64,000 bases of DNA from Phragmites australis (Eukaryota > Streptophyta > Magnoliopsida > Poales > Poaceae): assembly GCF_958298935.1 (NCBI RefSeq), contig NC_084921.1:53369001-53433000 (forward strand). The letters are read 5' to 3'. How positions within the stretch are numbered: position 1 is the first letter of the stretch; every line of letters starts with the position of its first letter. Positions 59,001 through 64,000 of the stretch are shown in pieces. The position numbers and the translations under genes are program-made. The notes under the pieces were generated by a model that did no database searches, was not told the DNA's origin, and saw only the letters and a list, made by a program, of their open reading frames with translations.

Positions 59001-62000
59001 AAATTGCTCTAGGAATATTCAGAATCTGATCAAAACCTGAACCAAATCCTTGCGGTTTCAAATCAAATTCAAAACCCTTGTCCAAACGTACCATCAAATG
59101 CACCAACAGTACCATGTCTCGTCACTCCAGTCCTGGACCAAGATCGCCCTCGTAAATAAAACACCGTCGGTTGTTGAACAAACAAGCAACGCCTTCTTCT
59201 TCCCTGCCGATCCATCCATCCATCAACCCATCCATCCGAGCACAGCAAATAAACTCCATGTCGGGCGGGGCAAGGCACGGCGATGGATGGCATCTGCTCA
59301 TCTGCATCTCCATGCTGCTGCTGCTGCAACCAGCAGCCAGTACTTGCACTGGTATTGTACAGTTGCCGACACCGCACGCATTGGATTCCCAGACTATAGT
59401 TGCAGTGTGCTAGATCGATCGAGTCAGATCAGTCAGAGAAGGTACCTGTAAATGCTCAGCGCAGGCATTTCAAACAGAGCGAAAAGAGAAGATCGAAAGG
59501 AGAGGAGGATAGAAAGAAAGGGAAATGAGCAGTGGCATACCATCTTCTCAGCTTTATTCCGGAGCATGTATTATCTAAAAATATCCCGGAGAATGTACTG
59601 CTGCTTGTTCTTGGCCCCATCTTTTTAGCTTTGTCAACGTTGCAATGGCATTGAACGAATGATCAAACTACGGATTAGTAGCGTATTCACTGTTTCTTTT
59701 AAATGGAAAAGATTTGCAGAAATGGAAGGTTTGATTGCCCCCCCCCCCCTCCATTTGTCCCTTTCACTTCGGTTTTGCAGTTCAGGTCCAGCTTAGACTC
59801 GTCTTGGTGGTAGCACGTGGCAACAACTGTTCAAGGTTGCAAGTGGTAGCTACCCTACATGAAAGCCCTTGGTCAAATGTCTCAACATGTTGTGCAGAAT
59901 CATCTGTCCACTGTTTGCTGGCTGCTCCTCCCTGCTGCTTTTCCAATTGCTTGTTCTCATATCATATGGCAGATGATGACTGATCCGGTACTGCAAAACC
60001 ATTGACATGGATCGAGCGATGGAGTCTAGGAAGAATAACAATAATACGAAGCTATGATCTCATTTACATTGCTTACAAGAAATGGACACTATCAGAATTG
60101 AACAGATAAGGTGCAGTCTTCGGAAAAGGTATATTATACATCTTTTTGCGATAACATATTTACATTGGTCAATGGAGAATTTGTGCATGAACAACTCTTT
60201 CGTACACTTCATCTAAGAAGAAACCTTGTCTATGCATGTACTCCTAAAAAAAAGCTTTGATAGCTCAAGGTGTTGCAAAGAAAACAAAAATACGGCCGGG
60301 CTGTTCATATGATGATATGATAGCAGCAATTACTGCAAAACTACACGGCAACCGGCGCACACACTTCTCAACAGATGCTGTCCCTTGTTAGGCATTGACC
60401 AGCGGAACAAAATTATGGAGCATCAGGTGTTAACTAATCTGTCCCTTCAGGGCTCTTGACTCGAAGCTGCATCGTGATTAAATAAAAAAACCACAGTATC
60501 AATTAAGCTAGGGTATCGATTAGGTTCGCTTGACAAACTGGAGATTACTATATTTTCCCATGCATGGGCACAAATTTATTTTAGCGAATGCAAAGTGCAT
60601 GGACATAAAAAAATATTGGAACTCAATCCGATCCGATACACTATATTTCGTAAGTCTAAGATCACTCCCAATGATCCACCTTAGCTTATCTTTTAAACAA
60701 TAAATGGTCATGTCATATAAGATTTTAATGATGTGATAAAGAATTAAAGAAAAGAGAGAAAGTTAGTGTCTTTCACAAGACATAAGCTAAATACAAAATC
60801 CAACATAATAAATAAGTTAAGAAATGCATTAAGCTGGTCAATGTCCATGTTCATGTGTTCCATTAAACAAAATAAATAAATGTGAACTAATAGAAAAATA
60901 GATGTGACGCATTTTATAAGATGCGGAAGAAACTTTGTAATTGAGAGAATTTCTATACTAATGTTCTTGTGAGGTGAAACAGGATAGACATGCTCTAAAA
61001 CATTTTGTATTGAGAGTGGTCCAACACATGCTCGTACTCCTATAAAGACGTATTTTTTAGCTCGATATTTAAAATTAGATTTTGATTAAAGTCTTCTTAC
61101 TTAGATATATCATTTATAGGTACAAAATTTATATAGTGTGAAATCATTTTAAATTATGAATCTAGTTGTATAATTTTTATAAACTAAATATTTTTATAAT
61201 TTGATTATTAATCAAAATACATAAAGTTTAATTTTTCTAAAAAGCACATTTACTATTTTTGAACTGTTGAAGTACTAAATAAGAGATAGAATTACTGGGA
61301 AATACACCAAGTAAATTCATATCGATACCATGAGCCGTCAACGCACATCTGAGCGACCGATCGCATGAAAGCATGATTCGCACACTTCCTCGAAACTTAA
61401 AAATAGCACAAGTAGCGCACTGGCCCCCACGAAAACAACCAAAGGCTCAATCATATTCGATTTTCTGACCATATAACCACCATATTCCAATTCGCGCGCA
61501 CGATATCCGAACTCTTTGTTCTTCTGGCTGTAAATGAGTTTTATAAGTGGGTTGTAAGAGTATTCTAGAACATCTCAACCATATTTTTTTAATTTTGTTT
61601 CTTTTCTAATTTTTCTTCTCGTTCTCTTTTCCCTTTATTTTTTCTAATCTCTAACAACTTTTTTTTGAAAGTATTCGTGAAGTTAAAAGAAAGAGAATAT
61701 TATCATAGAGAGAATGAATTTGAAAATCTCTTCGTTACGAGAATTGTAAAGAGAAGCTGTTAGAGCACTGAATGAAATAAAAAAATTTTATGAAGTGATT
61801 CTCGTCCGCGAAGGGACTTAGGCTAAATCTCAAATTTTCTTTGAACAGTATAATCATCGTCTTCTAAACGCTGCCGACGCAGAGGAGAGGAGGGGTTGGT
61901 CACACACAGCTAGCGACGCTGTTGGCATCCGATTCCATCATTCCAATGTTGCTTTGCTCGATCTGCCTGCTCTTAATTGCTTGGGTCTCAGCAATGCATG

Positions 62001-63665
62001 CATGCCCACGCCTGAAACGACGAAACCTGGAGACAGGCTAAGGGAGAAGACGGCTTTCACCAGCTGCTAGGCTAGGTTTGGATCCCGTCAGATCAGCCCG
62101 GCCGGCTTTCACCAGCTCGGACTAAACTATGTCATGTGGGTGATGCCTTTGTTGGTTTGTGCTGTGCCGAGTCCGCGATCCTGTTCTCTTCCGACGCAGG
62201 TGGATCCACGTCTGCAGAGCACTCGGCGGCCGCAGATGTCACGTCGGCGGAGCACCACCCGTCCACGGCTGCCGATCGACCGCGTCGCGTGGTCTTCATC
62301 TCTAGCGTTTCGGACCGGGCGAAGCGTTGTCGGCGACGTGCCTTTCTTTCTCCGCACCGACTTCCTGCTATTTTCGCTCCTCTCCCTCTCGTGTCTGCAG
62401 GTGGATATCAAATCATACTGTTCCTGAGAGCATGGGGCAGCAAGGTAGTACGTAATGTAGCCGTCCTGCAGATCCTGTTTGGAACATACCTCCTACGTAC
62501 ACCGGTAGGTTTCGCGAAATACCAAATGCAACCCAACTGAAACTTCTTACACCTTGCTATACAGCAGTCTTGAGTGTTCTATTACATTGCGACTTTATAA
62601 AGCAACTTTTATCTAGAATTTTATACGAGAAACTTCTGAAGAAGCATTTTACATGTTTAAGCCAGCCATGTATAGCCAGGAGGACGTATGTGTCATACGC
62701 TCGTATATCTATGAGATAATTCTAAGCATGCCACTAAATATTAACAAAATTCTTAATTTGCCATTGAAAAATCAAAGTATTTTCATGCCACCAATTTATT
62801 ATTTTTCATCCCCTAAATGTCAATGTCGTCGTAACGGAGACATACGGGATGAAAAATTAAGTTTGATGGCACGCATGAAAAGGAACAAAACTAAGTTTTG
62901 ACACGGAGGAGACCATAATTTTTTTTATTGTAAATTGATAATTTTATTAACATTTAACGGCACCAATTATCTATCTATGTATGTATACCGCCTGCAGCAG
63001 GTAGTATAGCGTATTGGAGCGATGAAGGCAAGGCAGAAAGGCAGGCACTCTTCATCCTGTGTTCTTTCCTGACCTAGGAGACTACAAAATCCGCGTCACT
63101 TTTGCAGTAGCATCCATGGCTACCATAAACGGCCAGAGAGAAAGCTCCAAACTTCCCAGACCTCGAGATTAGAAAAAAGACGCCGCACGACACACACCCT
63201 GATTGCCGCTGCTAATCACTGCCCCTAATCACCCTGATCATCTCGAAGCGAGCGAAACAGCCGAGCTGCCTTCTTTGTCCGTACCTCCACAGCGTCCGTC
63301 CAAAACACCAGGGCACAAGAAGGCGACGAAAATCGAAGGAAATCTCAACTCCAAAACTCGATTTAAAAAAGGGCCTGGAATTCTTCGAGGAACTTGGTAG
63401 AAATAAAACAGAAAAAGGGCGCGGGTATCTCTCGACTCCTCTTCCCCAGTAGAATACTGCGTCCGACAAGACGACACCCAAACGGCAGGGCAGAAACCTC
63501 AAGTGAAAAGGAGAGAGGGGGAAAAAAACCCGAAACGCCTTTTTTTTCTGCTGTGCCTTGTTTCGCTACACCCGGTCTACCGTACAAGCGGTGGACCGGC
63601 GCGGCTGGAGAGCCGTGGGCTTGTAGGATTGCTGGTGTGCGTCGGCCGTTGGGAGCTGTGCTCTG
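56022..63665. other. Long intergenic region without supported genes
   Basis: Probably flank of the MYND gene at its right end. I see no conserved coding sequence. About 57540-57830 is a MITE-like AT-rich segment with many inverted ACAATTCA/TGAATTGT-type motifs; 60640-61010 and 61030-61270 look like further AT-rich MITEs; 61550-61825 is related to 29694-29835. CATC repeats lie at 59211-59238 and a run of 12 C at about 59740. Confidence 0.5.
57540..57830. repeat. AT-rich MITE-like segment
   Basis: The segment starts GGTCCTGTCTGTTTTAGA, close to Tourist-type ends, and is filled with inverted and direct copies of AATTGTAAAAA-, ACAATCTAATTTTT- and TAATCTATAA-like motifs. The right boundary is unclear. 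Confidence 0.4.
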
Positions 63666-64000
63666 TTACTGGGCTGCCTCGCCGCCGGCGAGGAGCCAGC
63701 GGTCCATGGGCACGCACTGCGCCTTGTGCGCCCGCTTCCAGTCCAGCGCCTGGCACGCGCGGGAGCAGTAGTTCGCCGCGCCGCACACGGAGCACCGCCG
63801 GAACTCGTGCCGCCGCGTCTCACGCCGGCCGCATCGGAGGTGGGAGCATAAGCGGAGCTCGGCGGCGTCGCCTTCGCTGTCGCCGGTGGCTTCGGCTGCT
63901 GCCAGCCTCTTGCCGGCAGCGTGGCCCCCGTGGGTGGCCCACCAATCCACCATGAATTGGTTGGCCGCGTGGGGCTCCGCCTCCGGGAGGCTCCAGCCGT
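63666..64000 (-). CDS. F-box/MYND-finger protein (At1g67340-like), C-terminal part
   Basis: The minus-strand frame enters from the right window edge and ends with TGA at 63668-63666, after GGEAAQ. Visible are SLPEAEPHAANQFMVDWWATHGG, a linker with LCSHLRCGRRETRRHEFRRC, then the MYND zinc finger: CSVCGAANYCSRACQALDWKRAHKAQC, with paired Cys and a terminal His/Cys, and a short tail PMDRWLLAGG. The same order ends the plant F-box proteins with Sel1-like repeats and a MYND finger, such as At1g67340 and At5g50450. Those are thought to act as SCF ubiquitin-ligase substrate adaptors; the MYND finger is a protein-binding module. The F-box and Sel1 repeats lie beyond the window, so the start cannot be given. 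Confidence 0.9.
   Translation of the reverse strand, partial: GWSLPEAEPHAANQFMVDWWATHGGHAAGKRLAAAEATGDSEGDAAELRLCSHLRCGRRETRRHEFRRCSVCGAANYCSRACQALDWKRAHKAQCVPMDRWLLAGGEAAQ

Noticed and set aside
62136..62540. 134-residue open frame
   Set aside because: No recognisable domain, and equally long frames exist on the other strand.

Overview
This is a piece of a grass (Poaceae) nuclear genome, probably panicoid, though the species cannot be fixed from the sequence. The evidence is spliced genes with GC-rich first exons followed by AT-rich introns, long AT-rich intergenic DNA, and nested grass-type transposons: Ty1/copia, solo LTRs with TG...CA ends, PIF/Harbinger, hAT, Stowaway-like MITEs and the tail of an Au-SINE. 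The protein matches are all to plant families. There is no operon, phage or CRISPR structure.

Layout, left to right. 1-2990 is a decayed PIF/Harbinger transposase split by a 2.1-kb solo LTR with a 5-bp target duplication. 4363-5298 holds two exons of a GT77-type nucleotide-diphospho-sugar transferase that lacks a visible first exon. About 6825-7556 is a minus-strand relic that looks like a DUF4220-type gene. 10130-18840 is a complete 22-exon gene for mannosyl-oligosaccharide glucosidase (glucosidase I, GH63); a tandem duplication has copied its exon 2 and a SINE sits in one intron. 20704-29657 is a degraded copia retrotransposon that contains a GC-rich segment of unknown origin, itself hit by a second solo LTR (1.5 kb, 5-bp duplication). 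30093-33435 is a four-exon GT47 exostosin-family glycosyltransferase resembling ARAD1. 36911-38866 is an intronless EXO70 exocyst subunit gene. 40635-43403 is a PIF/Harbinger-like element. 43869-45662 (minus) is an SnRK1 gamma-type CBS protein, and 46920-50394 (plus) is TOM20; these two are head to head, with a hAT-like element and a telo-box in the shared upstream DNA. 50395-63665 has no gene I can support, but carries at least one clear hAT element. The window ends in the 3' part of a minus-strand F-box/MYND-finger gene.

Several genes belong to the secretory pathway (glucosidase I in the ER, GT47 and GT77 in the Golgi, EXO70 at the plasma membrane). In a plant genome this is most simply coincidence. 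I found no convincing new multi-gene system. The most interesting signals are the duplicated exon 2 of glucosidase I, two solo LTRs with exact target duplications, the unexplained GC-rich passenger inside the copia element, and three hAT-like insertions in and around TOM20 and further right. All splice sites were read by eye from GT/AG signals, reading-frame continuity and family knowledge; no alignments were run.
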